A stretch of DNA of 64,000 nucleotides, taken from Aquanectria penicillioides (lineage: Eukaryota > Ascomycota > Sordariomycetes > Hypocreales > Nectriaceae). The stretch lies in contig PYIU01000003.1 in the NCBI GenBank assembly GCA_003415625.1, positions 2,294,001-2,358,000 on the forward strand, read 5' to 3'. Positions 24,201 to 35,829 of the stretch are shown piece after piece. The translations under genes were made by a program, and so were the position numbers. A model generated the notes under the pieces. It did not search any database. It saw nothing but the letters and a program-made list of their open reading frames with translations, and had not been told where the DNA came from. Numbering within the stretch: position 1 is the stretch's first letter; every line of letters starts with the position of its first letter.

Positions 24201-24978
24201 GCGCTTAAGGCGGTTCCCCAAGACTGGCGGTAATCAAGGGGTCCTGAGTCTAGACCATTCGGCCGTGGAGCTGGGGATTATCTCCTGTCCGTACGTCTGA
24301 GGAATAGTCCATCAATGGTTTTCTTAGCTACATACACCTATGGCAGGATGAGTGAATATGCGCTTCCCCGTCATGCCAGCCCTATCTAATACCACCACCA
24401 CCATCGCTCTGCCCAATCGCGATGCTGCTCAAACCAGCCGCGGTACCCCTCCAAAGGAGTATCCCGAAATGCCGTTAGGTAGTCAATGATGCAAGAACCG
24501 AGGAAATGTGGGGGGGGGGGGGGGGGGGAGCTGGTCAAGCCCTCCTCGGCCAAAACCCGATTTGCAGCTCTGACATTGAGCGATCAGAGCTGTTTCAATC
24601 AATTTCAGCTCTCAGAGATGAGTGGTAGTGTTTGTCGAAACGACGAGGGTCATGGCGGTGACGGTGTAATCGACGACGACGATCGCCAGCGGCTGCGGCT
24701 GCCTCCTGCCATATTGCCATAATTCCGATGCCGATCTATCAAATCCAAGGTTATTCTATGGTTGGGTTCGATTCGAAATATGTCCCTGAGTAATATGTGT
24801 AATTCCTCCACTTGATAGGCGATGAATGTTCCACTTTCACATGCTTCCAAAAGCCAATTTTCCTTTAATCAATCATCCCACGCTCCCGCGTCAGCGGCTC
24901 GATTGCTTGCTTACTTACTAATCGGTCAAGCCCAAATTTCCCCATCTCTTCCAATGCTCTGGCTTGAATCCCAACATG
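21239..24978. other. Non-coding region between the HAD gene and lraA
   Basis: 3.7 kb holding the HAD promoter and the lraA 3' end. Only short frames without conserved text; one poly-G run. Confidence 0.6.
24511..24528. repeat. Poly-G run (18 G)
   Basis: Eighteen consecutive G in non-coding DNA between the HAD gene and lraA. It could form a G-quadruplex on the plus strand and is a likely place for a length error. Confidence 0.9.
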
Positions 24979-25797
24979 TTACTGAAGATTGACGAACAGA
25001 CCGCCATCTACCAACAATTGTGCGCCCGTCACGTAGCCACTTAATTCCTCACACGCGAGGAACACAGCTGGACCAGCCATGTCTGAGGGCTGCCCCGTTC
25101 GTCCAAGTGGGATGCGACCTTCCATGTACTTGCGTTTCGTGTCATCTGCTAAGTCCTCGTCGTTTAGTTGTGTGCGAATTGTGCCCGGCAGCAGCGCGTT
25201 GCAACGAATATTGTGCTCGCCGAGCGCCACCGCGGTACTCTGCATCAAACTCAGGACACCGGCCTTGGTCGGGGTGTAGTGAGTCTGCTGTCCACCGCCC
25301 ACAAGAGCAGAGATGGATGAAAGGCCGATAATGCTGCCACCTTTCGGTGTCTGGAGGAGAGCCATTTGCCTAGCTGCGGCTTGGACTACATAGAAGGCAC
25401 CATCCAAATTGGTCCGGACTGTCATTTGGAGCAGGTCGGGTGAGAGTGTTAAAAAATCGGCAAATGTGCAAACCCCGGCGTTGGACACGCAAATGTCTAG
25501 TCGGTTGATACCCGAGTGCTTCACGGCAGCGGCCACCAGCTTCGCGGCCGTCTCTGGGCTGCGAACGTCGCCTTGTTGGTGGGCGAGTCGACCCGCAGTC
25601 GGTATTTCTTTTCGCAGGGCCTCGGCCTCAACAATAAGAGAATCCAAGTGCTTCTGATCTTTTTCAAGACCGAGGTGGTTGACAACGACGTTTGCACCCT
25701 GCCGCAAGAACTCGAGGCAGATGGCGCGGCCAATTCCGGTTGTACCACCGGTGATGATGGCACTCTTGCTCGCGAGAAGTCCTGTCAATCGAGCCAT
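24979..25797 (-). CDS. lraA: L-rhamnose-1-dehydrogenase (SDR family)
   Basis: A 272-residue intronless short-chain dehydrogenase. The cofactor motif is TGGTTGIGR near residue 14-22, NAG lies in VSNAGVC, and the catalytic Ser-Tyr-Lys set is in SSISALVGGGQQTHYTPTKAG. The C-terminus GAQLLVDGGLFVNLQ and the segments VVVNHLG, LPGTIRTQLNDEDL and KRKYMEGRIPLGR match the fungal L-rhamnose-1-dehydrogenase of Scheffersomyces (RHA1/LRA1) nearly residue for residue as I remember it. The enzyme oxidises L-rhamnose to L-rhamnono-lactone with NAD(P), the first step of the non-phosphorylated rhamnose pathway. I start at MARLTGLLASK (25797), where family members begin, rather than the methionine 18 codons upstream. 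It lies 1.8 kb downstream of lraC on the same strand. Confidence 0.85.
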   Translation of the reverse strand: MARLTGLLASKSAIITGGTTGIGRAICLEFLRQGANVVVNHLGLEKDQKHLDSLIVEAEALRKEIPTAGRLAHQQGDVRSPETAAKLVAAAVKHSGINRLDICVSNAGVCTFADFLTLSPDLLQMTVRTNLDGAFYVVQAAARQMALLQTPKGGSIIGLSSISALVGGGQQTHYTPTKAGVLSLMQSTAVALGEHNIRCNALLPGTIRTQLNDEDLADDTKRKYMEGRIPLGRTGQPSDMAGPAVFLACEELSGYVTGAQLLVDGGLFVNLQ

Positions 25798-27632
25798 TGC
25801 AATGAGTCTGTCAGACGCAAAAGTCGATAGTAATCGTACAGGGTGAGCCACGGTTTGTGCCGATGTTTGCTCTTTGAGTGTCCTAAACCTGTCTGCCTAC
25901 GACTGCGTGATGCTTTTATCCCCAACGGCTGGGTCCAGGGCTCGAGTGTGGAGAAAGTCGTCCAGATGCCGCGAACGGCTATGTCGGTGGATTGTAGGAC
26001 CGAGGGCAAACAAGTCGCTCGTGGAGAATGCAGTCGAGCGGAAGGGATATCGTATGATGAGGCGATGATGTGGGCTGGAGGGGAGTGATTCTGGGAGTCG
26101 TGAAGTCTCTGTGTCATTTGCCACAAGACAGATAGGTAAGCAACACCTCTTATTTAGGCATATGGCCTAAATCAAGACAGCCGTCAAAGATGACGGATGG
26201 GGTCAAGGCAAAACGTAACAACACGGGCGCCCGTTCACTGACGAGGTCCTCGCCACCCAGCATTCGACAGCCCCGCGTTCTCGTAGGTATCTACAGTGCA
26301 GACGCTATTCCAAGAAGGGACTTGGAAGCGTCTAGGCCGAGCTTAGCCTGCCACCTCGGTGCTCTTTGTCGCGAGGTGCCGGGCGGGGGAGGAGAGAATA
26401 TTTGCATGAAAGAACAAAAGCGACGGCCGTGTCCGAACGCGGTTGAAGCAAATTCCCACCTACCTAGCTTTTCTCGGCGGCGTTGCCATATCCACTAGAG
26501 AAGAGGGAACGGCCCAAAGAGATGGTGTTGTCATATTTCCCCAGATTATAGCACCCTGGATCGTAAATCTCATGACGGCTTCGCTTCCCCTGCGCAAACC
26601 CACATACCATCGATTGGAATTGGCTGATGCTCGGACCAGACCAGGTTCAGGCCACGGTGCAGTTGCCTGCGATTGCGGCAAAGTATCATGATAGGACCAC
26701 TGGGGAAAAAAGGCCATGAACTCGGTAGAAGATCGGCACAGAGGAGACCAGTGAATACGTAGCAATGAAATTAAATCCGCGTATGTGTACAAATAACTTA
26801 CACTGGAAGGAAAGACAAAAAGAAAAGAAAAGAAAACGCCGTACGGTGCTACTACGAAACGGTCACCGTTTTCCCCTTGGCTTGATGAAAAAGAATAAAA
26901 AAACATACATCACGATCTTCCCACCGTCGCGTCTATCCCACAGTTTTGTATTGACATGGGGAAGGGGTGTGGTCACAAAAGCCCCTCAAAATCCGCCCGC
27001 CCGAGTCTGCCCACGATCGTGGGTCTCGTCATAAACCATAAACGTAACGAACCGGTGGTTTGGGCCCGCCACAGAGCCGTACATGGGTACATTCATACGC
27101 ACACAAATACTGGCCAGAGAAAATTATGTAGATGCCGATTTATGTTTCAAGCACTGTCTTTCCCACCCCCCTTCATTGTCTTCTTCGACCTGTGCTCATT
27201 CTCGATTCTTGCCTTTCACAACCACTTCACACTATTTGCTTCTTAAGCGCGCGGCTAGGAACTGTGTGATGGGGTCTTGTCTCTGTTTCAGTTTGTCTAG
27301 GTACATAATCTCATTCACAACAGGAACATACAGAGTATGTAGAATAGATTTGAAATCTATTCCTTCCCAAGTCCGTAGTAACATCCACTCAACGAGGGCA
27401 TTGTCCACTCAGCCGTAGACAATATCTAGGCAAAGAAGAGGAGGGAGAAAAAAAAAGGAAGAACACGACTTTGTCACATCTTGAACCATCCGTCCGTACC
27501 TGTATATGCTATAGTCATATTTAAAGAAAATCTTTCGCCGCAGCTCTTTGTTTCACATGTTACAATCAATGCACACAGATGTATGGACACAGCCAGCTTG
27601 TTTATTTCCAAGATACTTCTTCTCTGGAGTAT
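25798..27632. other. Region between lraA and lraC
   Basis: The lraA promoter and the lraC 3' end. I looked for the missing pathway genes (lactonase, aldolase) and saw none. Confidence 0.6.
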
Positions 27633-29290
27633 CTAGGTCGTGGTAGCAAGGTCTTCAACCTTGGCAGCTAGTTGATCGACCACGCTGTTGGGCTCAGACT
27701 CCTTGGTCACTTCCTTGGAGGCATCGTCGCTCTCATTGGGAGGGCTGGGAGGAGCTAGAGAAGGGATCGGAGGCAGCTTGAGAAGGTAGTCGCTAGGTAC
27801 CAGCTTGGCACGCGCAGCTGGGTTTAGCGTCAGACCAAAACCTGGCTTATCAAGATCCGCCGTGGTCAGGTAACCTTTAGTAGGAATAGGCTCGTCGATG
27901 AACAGGTCACCGAAAACGGGTAAAACACTCTTGCCATCCGGTGAGTTGGCGAGGTACTCCTGGAACGGAGTGTTGGGCTGCGAGATAACAAAATGGTAGC
28001 TGTACGGGCCGCTAGCATGAGGCACAACGGGGATATCATAAGCAGCTGCCATGGCAGACACTTTGAGAAGTTCGGTCAGGCCACCAAGCCACATGACATC
28101 AGGTTGGATAATGTCCAGGTTGCGGCCTTCAACGAGCTTCCGGAAGCCGTATCTAGAATACTCATGCTCACCCGTGGTGAATTTGACAGTAGGGTGGGCT
28201 CGCTTGATCTGCTCGAAGCCATCCGTGTCATCGGGGGACAGACACTCCTCCCACCAGTTGATGTTGAGGTCAAGAGTAGCCTTGACAATCTCGATTGTGT
28301 AGGGGACGTTCAAGCTCATATAACAGTCGACCATGATGGGGAAATCAGGGCCAACAGCTTCGCGGTGTTTACGAAGAAACTCGACATTCTTGCGGAGGCC
28401 CTCATGACCATCATCGGGGCAGAAAGGAAGTGGGACCTTGGCTCCCCAAAAGCCCATGGATTTTGAAGCTGTGGGCTCGGGACCAGTGCAGTAAAAGTTA
28501 AGGCGCTCCTTGGTAGCACCACCAATGAGGCGATAAACGGGTTCATTACGGACCTTGCCCAGGAGATCCCAGAGAGCAAGGTCGATCACGGAGATGACGG
28601 CAAGAGGCAGACCCTTGCGGCCGTAGAACATGGATGCACGATACATTTGCTCGAAGAGCAAGTTGGTGTTGCGGGGATCAGCCCCAATGAGGAATCTCTG
28701 GAAGTGCTGGTGGACAAGCCAGCATGCAGGAGGACCTGGGGAAAGCTGGTTAGTTGACGAGTTCAAGATGGCCACACAAGAATCAATGAGCCATGCCACG
28801 CCCCCAATTGGGGGTCGGTGGGGGTTCCATGGTCGCAGAGATGACGTTGATGCTGGTAATCCGTAACTCACCTCCAAAGCCGGTAGCATAGCCAATAGTG
28901 CCATCTGAAGCCTCAATTTCCACCAGGAAAGACCCGAGAACATTGATTCCCCAACTTGTTCGGGACTTTTTGTACTGCTCCCATCGCGAGCAGGGTGTTG
29001 AGATATCGCTGTCGATAAGCCTGGACTTTGTGTTAGTCGAAGATCGTGACCGGAAGAATGGACTAGAATTCCGGGAAATCGGATACGCACCAATGGCCAC
29101 CCTTGACGTTGTGGTAGTCACCGCCTATGCTCAGAGTCAGTGCTCATGGTCATTTCTGTGAAGCCAGAAATGGATTTTCTAAGACCTCAAGCTGAGAGGA
29201 GAGAGAGGAGAGTGATTTACCGGATCCAACGCCGCCAATGATGAACGACCTGACGGCCTTAATGGTCGGAAAATCCCTGACGGATGCCAT
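27633..29290 (-). CDS. lraC: L-rhamnonate dehydratase (enolase superfamily)
   Basis: A 451-residue protein from exons 29290-29221, 29124-29091, 29020-28872 and 28735-27633. All junctions restore frame, giving FIIGGVGSGGDYHNVKGGHW, then LIDSDISTPCSRW, then GYATGFGGPPACW. Metal-ligand and catalytic positions of the mandelate-racemase/rhamnonate dehydratase group are visible: Asp in MVDCYMSLN, Glu in WWEECLSPDD, Glu in TTGEHEYSRYGF, and His in VVPHASGPYSYHF. The family converts L-rhamnonate to 2-keto-3-deoxy-L-rhamnonate, the third step of the same pathway as lraA. The tail after LLKLPP is a low-complexity Pro/Ser/Glu segment of about 45 residues. The neighbouring lraA and the divergent regulator gene support the assignment. 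Confidence 0.88.
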
Positions 29291-30068
29291 TTTGAGATTT
29301 TCCCTTTCTTGTATTGATCTGTGTCGATTCTGCAAGCTTGAGAAGGTGGGTGAATCAGGAGCAATAGGGAGGCGGGAGATGCAAGGTGAAGTTTTTGCTG
29401 ATGGAGGAGCGGATGGGAAGGATTGGTTCAGTTTTAGAAGGAGAAGTCAGGTTCGGGAAATAAGAGGAGAAGAAAGGATGAAATGGATTGAATTGAATCT
29501 ACGACGACCACACAGGCAGGTATTAATCTGCTCGTGATCAGATGGCAACTCATGGCCAAGTGCCTATGAGAGGCAATGCAATGGGCTACAGTGGGGGTGA
29601 ATCTGGGCCGGCTTTGCCGTTTAGAACATTCTTCGGGGCCAGATAACCCGAGTGAACCGATTTGTATGGATATTCTCTAGCCGGACCGGCTCCACAGCGA
29701 GGGGTCAAGTTCTTGCCGCATGCTAACATTGTCAAGACGGGCTCAAATACGACGCGTACAGCCTGAAGCGCCATAGTATACGCCTGCGGTATTCGGGAGT
29801 GGCGTGGCCGTAGTTGCGTTTCGGAAGCAATGCGTGGGAAAAGGGCAGAGTTCTCTTGTATGGGTGGAGGCGCCAAAACACGCACCGTGTCGGGCATGAC
29901 TTCGGGGGAACAGTGCAATGATGATGTCCGTGGGTGAGGCGAGAAAGATAGCTAGTTCCGTGTGCCATGCCAAGGGTCGTAAACGGCCACGCCGCATTAG
30001 CAGTGGGGGTGAATTCGGTGGTTGTCCACCGAGTCTGTCCCAAATCAATCAGGTTTTCGTTGAGCCGT

Positions 30069-30100
30069 GGACGGGTGGACGGGTGGACGGGTGGACGGGT
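30069..30100. repeat. Short tandem repeat, 4 x GGACGGGT
   Basis: Four perfect head-to-tail 8-bp units followed by a decayed fifth (GGGCGGAT). It lies upstream of lraC and upstream of the divergent regulator gene. No function can be read from it. Confidence 0.85.
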
Positions 30101-31435
30101 GGGCGGATGGCCAGATGGCAGAGATCTTTGGGAGAAGAAGATTGAGTGCTGGATTGCGGGGTGAAAGAATGGGGGAGGGAGACACTGGGGGTGCAGTGAT
30201 GGAATAACAGCCGGCAGTTATAATAAGCGAAGAGAATCCTAACAATCTATCGCTATGGACATGAAAACATTCAACAATGGGAGCAATCGCGTCCGTCTCT
30301 ATTCTCTGCTTCTCCAGCTCGCGCACAATCACTCCTTACTCTGTCTCACTCTCACTCTCCTCCCCCCCAAAGGTTTCCTTCCACTCCGACACTCCACAGA
30401 GGCTCCTCGTACGGTTGAGCAATTACCCGCCACAACATGGACGCCTCAGTAGTAGTGGAGCTTTGGGCAGGTCAGAACAACTGCTTTGAACCATGTTATC
30501 CTCGCACCCGGTGGGTGGAACCTCGCGGCCTTGACCTGAGAGAAGCCGTGTAGAAAATTGATGCGCCGTATCTGCACCACTCCACCATGGCGGCAGGATG
30601 GCCTTCCAACTCGCCTCAGGGCATGCTCTAGTTGGTCTCGAGCGCCGACCGGCATCGGCACCGGCACGGGTTTCAGCAGAAAACAGACGCCAGGCACAGG
30701 CCGCCGAATGAAGTTTTGGGGAATAGAGTCAAAGCCAACCAACTTGTGCCAAAACGACAGGCTGGGCTGCCCACTGATCCTACCTACTTCTAGACCATCC
30801 AACAGAGCGGCCAAAGCCCAACGAGGTGCCCAAGGTCACTGATACTGATGAGTGAGGGAGGCCGTTGGGTGAGGCCACTGACATGGTCAAAAACACGCGA
30901 CAGCCCTCTTCCAATAACAGCGCGCCCAGACTTCCCCGCTCTCCGCTCCCGCCCCCATGTGAGTGTGAGCCAGAAAGGTTACCCCAAGCCCATGTAATGT
31001 CATGGATGGTGAATGGGTGCGTGACCATTTCACACATTTTCACCATGTAACCCTCTCGAGAAGCAACCAGGTGAATGTGTCAACCGATAAAGCGAAAAGG
31101 AATCACACTCCAGGCTTGGAACCTTTTTTTCCCTCTCTCGTTCTTGACATTTAGTCTTGCCAACACTCTCTTCACCAGCCTAGCTAAGGAACCTCGTAGT
31201 GATCTAGCCCCAGCCCCATCAATCTTATTCCCGGCTAACAACTGTTTTTCACCCTTCTCCTCACCTGTGCCGTGCCCTTGGTCCGGACAGGGAGCCCACC
31301 CACCTTCCGGCCACCTCGGCCGAACCCCAGCTCCCAAAAAGAAGCCAACCAATAGTGCATTTGCACTTGCTGGCCCTTCTGTCCGAGGTACCGGAGAGTG
31401 GGACATGGCCATAGCAGCTGGGGACAGTCACGGTC

Positions 31436-31445
31436 TACCTAGGTA
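31436..31445. promoter_or_regulatory. TACCTAGGTA palindrome, copy 2
   Basis: Perfect 10-bp inverted repeat 0.6 kb upstream of the Zn2Cys6 regulator start. Confidence 0.5.
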
Positions 31446-32063
31446 ACAGGTAACCAGCAACACAGGGCCAAAAAAAAAAAAGAGAAAAAAAAGAGAGAGA
31501 AAAAAGAAAGAGGAACTGTGGCCTGTCCTGCGTATTGAGTAACAGGAAAAAGTTCACGAAGCAAAGGAACGAAGTACATTCGAGGTACAGTAAACGGTCC
31601 ACCTGATCACTTCCCCTCTCATTCATCTCCCCTTCTTCCCCTTGGGCTGAGGCTCGGCTTAGGCTAAGGCTCCAGGCTCAAAGTCGCAAAGCTCATTGTA
31701 GCTCGACCTCGGGGCCCTTTACTCCCTTTCCCGCGAGCCTTTGTCCCGGATCAGCGAGCTCGTTCCCTTGCGCTCCCCGGGGTTCCCTGGTGTTTCCCTG
31801 CGTCGCCGCATCACCGCCCGTCGCAATCTGCGACTCGACCACCCTCTTTCACTGTCCACTTGCTCTATCCTCGTACTCCGTTCGCGAGATTCTCCTAACC
31901 TCGCTGCTTCATCCTACCGATACACGCGACCCCCCTCCAAAGGCCCAAAGGCCCAAGGGCCCAGCTCATCCTATCCACTCGATAGGCAAGGAAGCGAGGG
32001 CAGGCTTGCGTCCTGTCCCCTTCCTGTCCGCCTACATTCCTCATCGCATTGCTTTCTCTCGCC

Positions 32064-35038
32064 ATGATCAACGGGGCCGGCAAGCCATCGGGTCCTCCTT
32101 CGGGAGAGAGTCGCCCGTCCGGCCCCGACCTTGACAGCGATGAAGCTGTCACCTTTCCTAGTGACGACGACGACCATGGTGACCAAGATACCCTTTGTCG
32201 CAACGGCAAGCGCAAGCGTCCCGTCTCTGTCTCGTAAGTTACCTTGTCCTCCGCTTTTTTGTCCTCTTGTTTTCGTTGTTGACCCTACCACTCCGTCGCT
32301 CTCCTCCCACGCGCCTGCCACTACTTGAATTACAAGTCTCGTACATGCCGAATACATACGCATCATCATCGCCGCTATTTTGCGACGGCTTCGTCCTCCT
32401 TGCCTATTTAACTTCCTTGTCTTTTCTTGTTTACCATGTCCCCTTCCGATCTATGTTCTTGCCCAACATCACCACCATCCCCGTCCCTTGAGGAGCATGT
32501 CGAATCTAGGCTCGATCCCCAACACAAATCCAATATCAAGCCCGAGCCTGCTTACCAGCTTGCCCTTGCTGAGGCAGATAATGGCTCCGCATCACAGTTT
32601 CAAACTAACAACATAATTCCCAGATGTGAGTTATGCAAGCAGCGAAAGGTGAGCTTCAGTCTACTGCCCCGCCACCTCATTCTAATACAAAACCTGACAT
32701 CCGCCCTCTCCACCCCCGCATCATCGCTAACCCGCTCTATCTCCGGTAGGTCAAATGCGATCGCGGCCAACCTTCTTGCGGTTGGTGTAGCCGTAATGGC
32801 GCCGTTTGCGAATACAAGGAACGGAAGAAGCCAGGCCTTCGTGCTGGCTATGGTCGAGAGTTGGAGCAACGTCTAGATAAACTTGAGGAGATATTGCGCT
32901 CACATGCCGAAATCCTCCAAGCCACGCTCGCCACCAACAATAACAATCCCGGTCTCGCGACTAGCATTCGCAACAGCAATCCTAGTCTTCCCAGCGAACA
33001 AGGCAGTACCCCCCACGATGCTTCGTCCAACATCTTTCGCACTTCAGAACCAATTCGTACACCACAGGCTGATACTGCCCTCTTCCTCCAGAAACCTTCT
33101 GGCTCCAGTTTCGCTCCCAACTCTCAGAACTCCGAGTTTGGAGTTCCTCAAACACCTGGCATCAGCGATGGCTACCAAAACCCTGCCCCGCTATCCACAA
33201 TTCCGACGGCACCTACTCAGATGGCGCCCCTGCAACCGAGTGCTGCTGCTCAGGAATACTACGGCTCAAGCCACTCTCCAACAATGCCCATGGCATCGGC
33301 TCCCGGAACATCTACTCCCGATCGTGACATGCCGCCCTACGATCTCCTCTATGCTCTTGTCGACCTCTACTTCAAGCACGTCAACACCTGGTGTCCCATA
33401 CTCCATCGCAAAACCACGCTTGACTCGCTCTTTGGCCCATCTGCCCTTGATGAGACCGATCGAATCCTGCTCCATGCTATTGTTGCGACCACGATGCGCT
33501 ATTCCACGGATGCGAGGTTGACTGAGGAACGAAGAGCTCTCTATCACAAGGTTTCCAAAGAGCGTGTTCTACTTTATGGCATGGAGAACTCATCTGTCAA
33601 GTCTCTACAGGCTCTTGTGATACTGGCCCTCGATCTCTGCGGCAGCAGCAATGGTCCGCCAGGCTGGAATATCATGGCTCTCATCACTCGCTCCGTCGTG
33701 CAACTTGGCTTAGCGGTGGAGACGACATCATCCACTGTCTCCCCCCATTACATGTCCATTTACACTCTCCGGGCCATAACACTTTCCGAGCCCAAGGATT
33801 TTATCGAGGAAGAGGCTCGGCGAAGACTTTTCTGGATGATATACCTACTGGACAGGTATGCCACTATTGCTACGGCGTTTGAATTTGCTCTAGATGACAA
33901 AGAAATCGACCGGACTTTGCCATGCCGTGATGATCTATGGATCAAAAACCAAAAGGTTGATACCCGTTGGTTCAGAACGGAAGATCACCGTGACGAATCA
34001 CCAGAGCATGAACCAGACCATCCCGAAAACCTCGGCGCATTTGCTCATTATATTGAGATATTGGGCATTCTATCCAAAATTCACAAGTTCCTAAAACAGC
34101 CAGTGGACATAAGTGCCCTCAGTGATGTGGAAAAATGGCAGATGCGCTACAAAGAGCTCGACAATATGCTCACATCCTGGAAATTCGGCCTTCCTGGCGA
34201 GTTTGGCAACATGGCGAAGCTCTTCCATCCTGGAAGTAAGAGTATCAATTGCACTTGGGTCATGCTTCACGCCACCTATCATACTGCCGTCATCCGTCTT
34301 CATTCATCTGCCGCGTACCCCACGACTCGATCGCCCATCTTTACACCATCCTACAGTGCATCTCAAAGATGTCATAGTGCAGTCGAGAATGTTGCTGCAC
34401 TCGGCGAGTTCGTGGTTAACAATGGAATGTTAGAAAAGTTGGGCCCTCCGTTTGCTTTCATTCTTTGGGTATCTGCTCGATTGCTCCTCGTTCATGGTTC
34501 AACTATTGAGCACAAATTGTCCACTCAGATTTCCTTTTTTGTTGATACCCTGAGGGAGATGGGCCGTTATTGGCCTGTTGCTGCAAGATACTGCCAGTTG
34601 TTGCAGAGGGTCCTGGATGAACATCGAGACAGCGAGCGTCAGGGAGATGGTGTCACCCCAAGCTCCGTCAAAATTCTTTCAGACATGCGACGGACTGCAT
34701 TTGATCTCGACTTCCTCATATCTCGACAACCAAAGCATGGCGGTTCTGCCCTAAGCAGACTACCCAGCGTCACCCCTGCAAGGACACCAGCCCCTAATGA
34801 GCTTGAGTACCTTGACGTTTTTGATTTCTTCAATGTGCCCCGCCTCCCCGTGGGTGGGGAGAACATTGCTGGAATCAATCACACTCCAGCACCAGGAGGT
34901 GATATGGAGATATCCAACGGCAACGGGTCAGAGCTAACAGTACCAAACGAGTTCAACATTACCAATTTTATGGTCGATGCCAATAGCGATTGGTTATTTA
35001 AGCAGGAGGCGGGGACGAAATTCATGGCAGCCAGTTAG
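32064..35038 (+). CDS. rhaR: Zn2Cys6 transcription factor with fungal-trans domain, candidate rhamnose regulator
   Basis: An 827-residue regulator from exons 32064-32233, 32624-32648 and 32750-35038. The zinc cluster is CELCKQRKVKCDRGQPSC followed by GWCSRNGAVC, split over three exons and flanked by a basic KRKRP and by KERKKPGLRAGYGRELEQRLDKLEE, a linker plus coiled coil for dimerisation. The fungal-specific trans domain runs from YDLLYALVDLYFKHVNTWCPILH (with EEARRRLFWMIYLLDR later) through the middle of the protein. The first intron is long (390 bp) and open in the frame of the zinc exon from a methionine codon at 32427. The symbol rests on position: it is divergent from lraC, and I recall that Aspergillus RhaR is encoded beside lraC. 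The family call is secure; the regulon is inference. Confidence 0.8.
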
Positions 35039-35829
35039 AGGCTGAGAAGGAAGGGGGGCGGGACGGAATTACAATGATGAGAGGTTATCCATCAGCGCCC
35101 TTCAGCTATCGGACGGTTCACAATGATTTTGAAACACGGGTGAGGGACTTTGCTCTTTGGATACCCGGAACATTTCGCGCAACTGATTGTTGGCCATGGC
35201 GTTTTGGGACAAAAGCCGCCCGCAGCATTAGGGCAGGTTACTGTATAGTATACCCATGTATTCAAGGAGGTATTTGTGTGTTTGCCACTCGCAAGCTGCT
35301 TGGCCGGCCAGGAAATCATCGAGTTGATGGATCCTTCATGCTTGAGCTAAGCCCAGAAGGCAAGTACCAAACAGCGATGTAATAGCACATACCTAATTCC
35401 TGGTCTGGGAAGCCTGTAAAATCTCTCTCTCTCTCTCTCTCTCCCATCCTGGGATGTAAATTTCTAAGCAATGAGAAAAATGATGAGCTTTCACATTATG
35501 ATTAATGTCAATCATTAGGAAATGATTTGAAAACAGATAGCCTGTATGAGGGTGGTACAGCCTTTGAGGATGACCCATCCATTGCCAATGTCCCAGGTAC
35601 TTTTCTGTGCCTGTCAACCGGCAGGGACCAAAAAGGAAGAAAAAAAGAAAAAAGAAGAAACTGTACATACAGGGTGTGTTGGTTGATTATTCACCCTCCC
35701 ATATCCCATGACCTACCGTAGTTTAATCCCATACCAAATAATATCCTTGTCTAATATCCCAGCCATACATAGCCTCGAAATGTGCACTCAGGCGGCGGCA
35801 ACTCAACCTTTCCGCGTCTCTAGCATACC
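35039..35829. other. Convergent gap between the regulator and the GH114 gene
   Basis: 3' ends and a (TC)11 run; nothing else. Confidence 0.7.
35422..35443. repeat. (TC)11 microsatellite
   Basis: Eleven perfect TC units in the convergent gap between the Zn2Cys6 gene and the GH114 gene. Confidence 0.9.

Larger units (their letters stand above)
29291..32063. other. Divergent region between lraC and the Zn2Cys6 regulator
   Basis: 2.8 kb that must carry both promoters. It holds a short GGACGGGT repeat, one TACCTAGGTA palindrome and a CT-rich leader ahead of 32064. No coding signal. Confidence 0.6.

Noticed and set aside
31741..32215. Frames on both strands just upstream of the Zn2Cys6 gene
   Set aside because: CT-rich leader artefacts that overlap the first exon in other frames.
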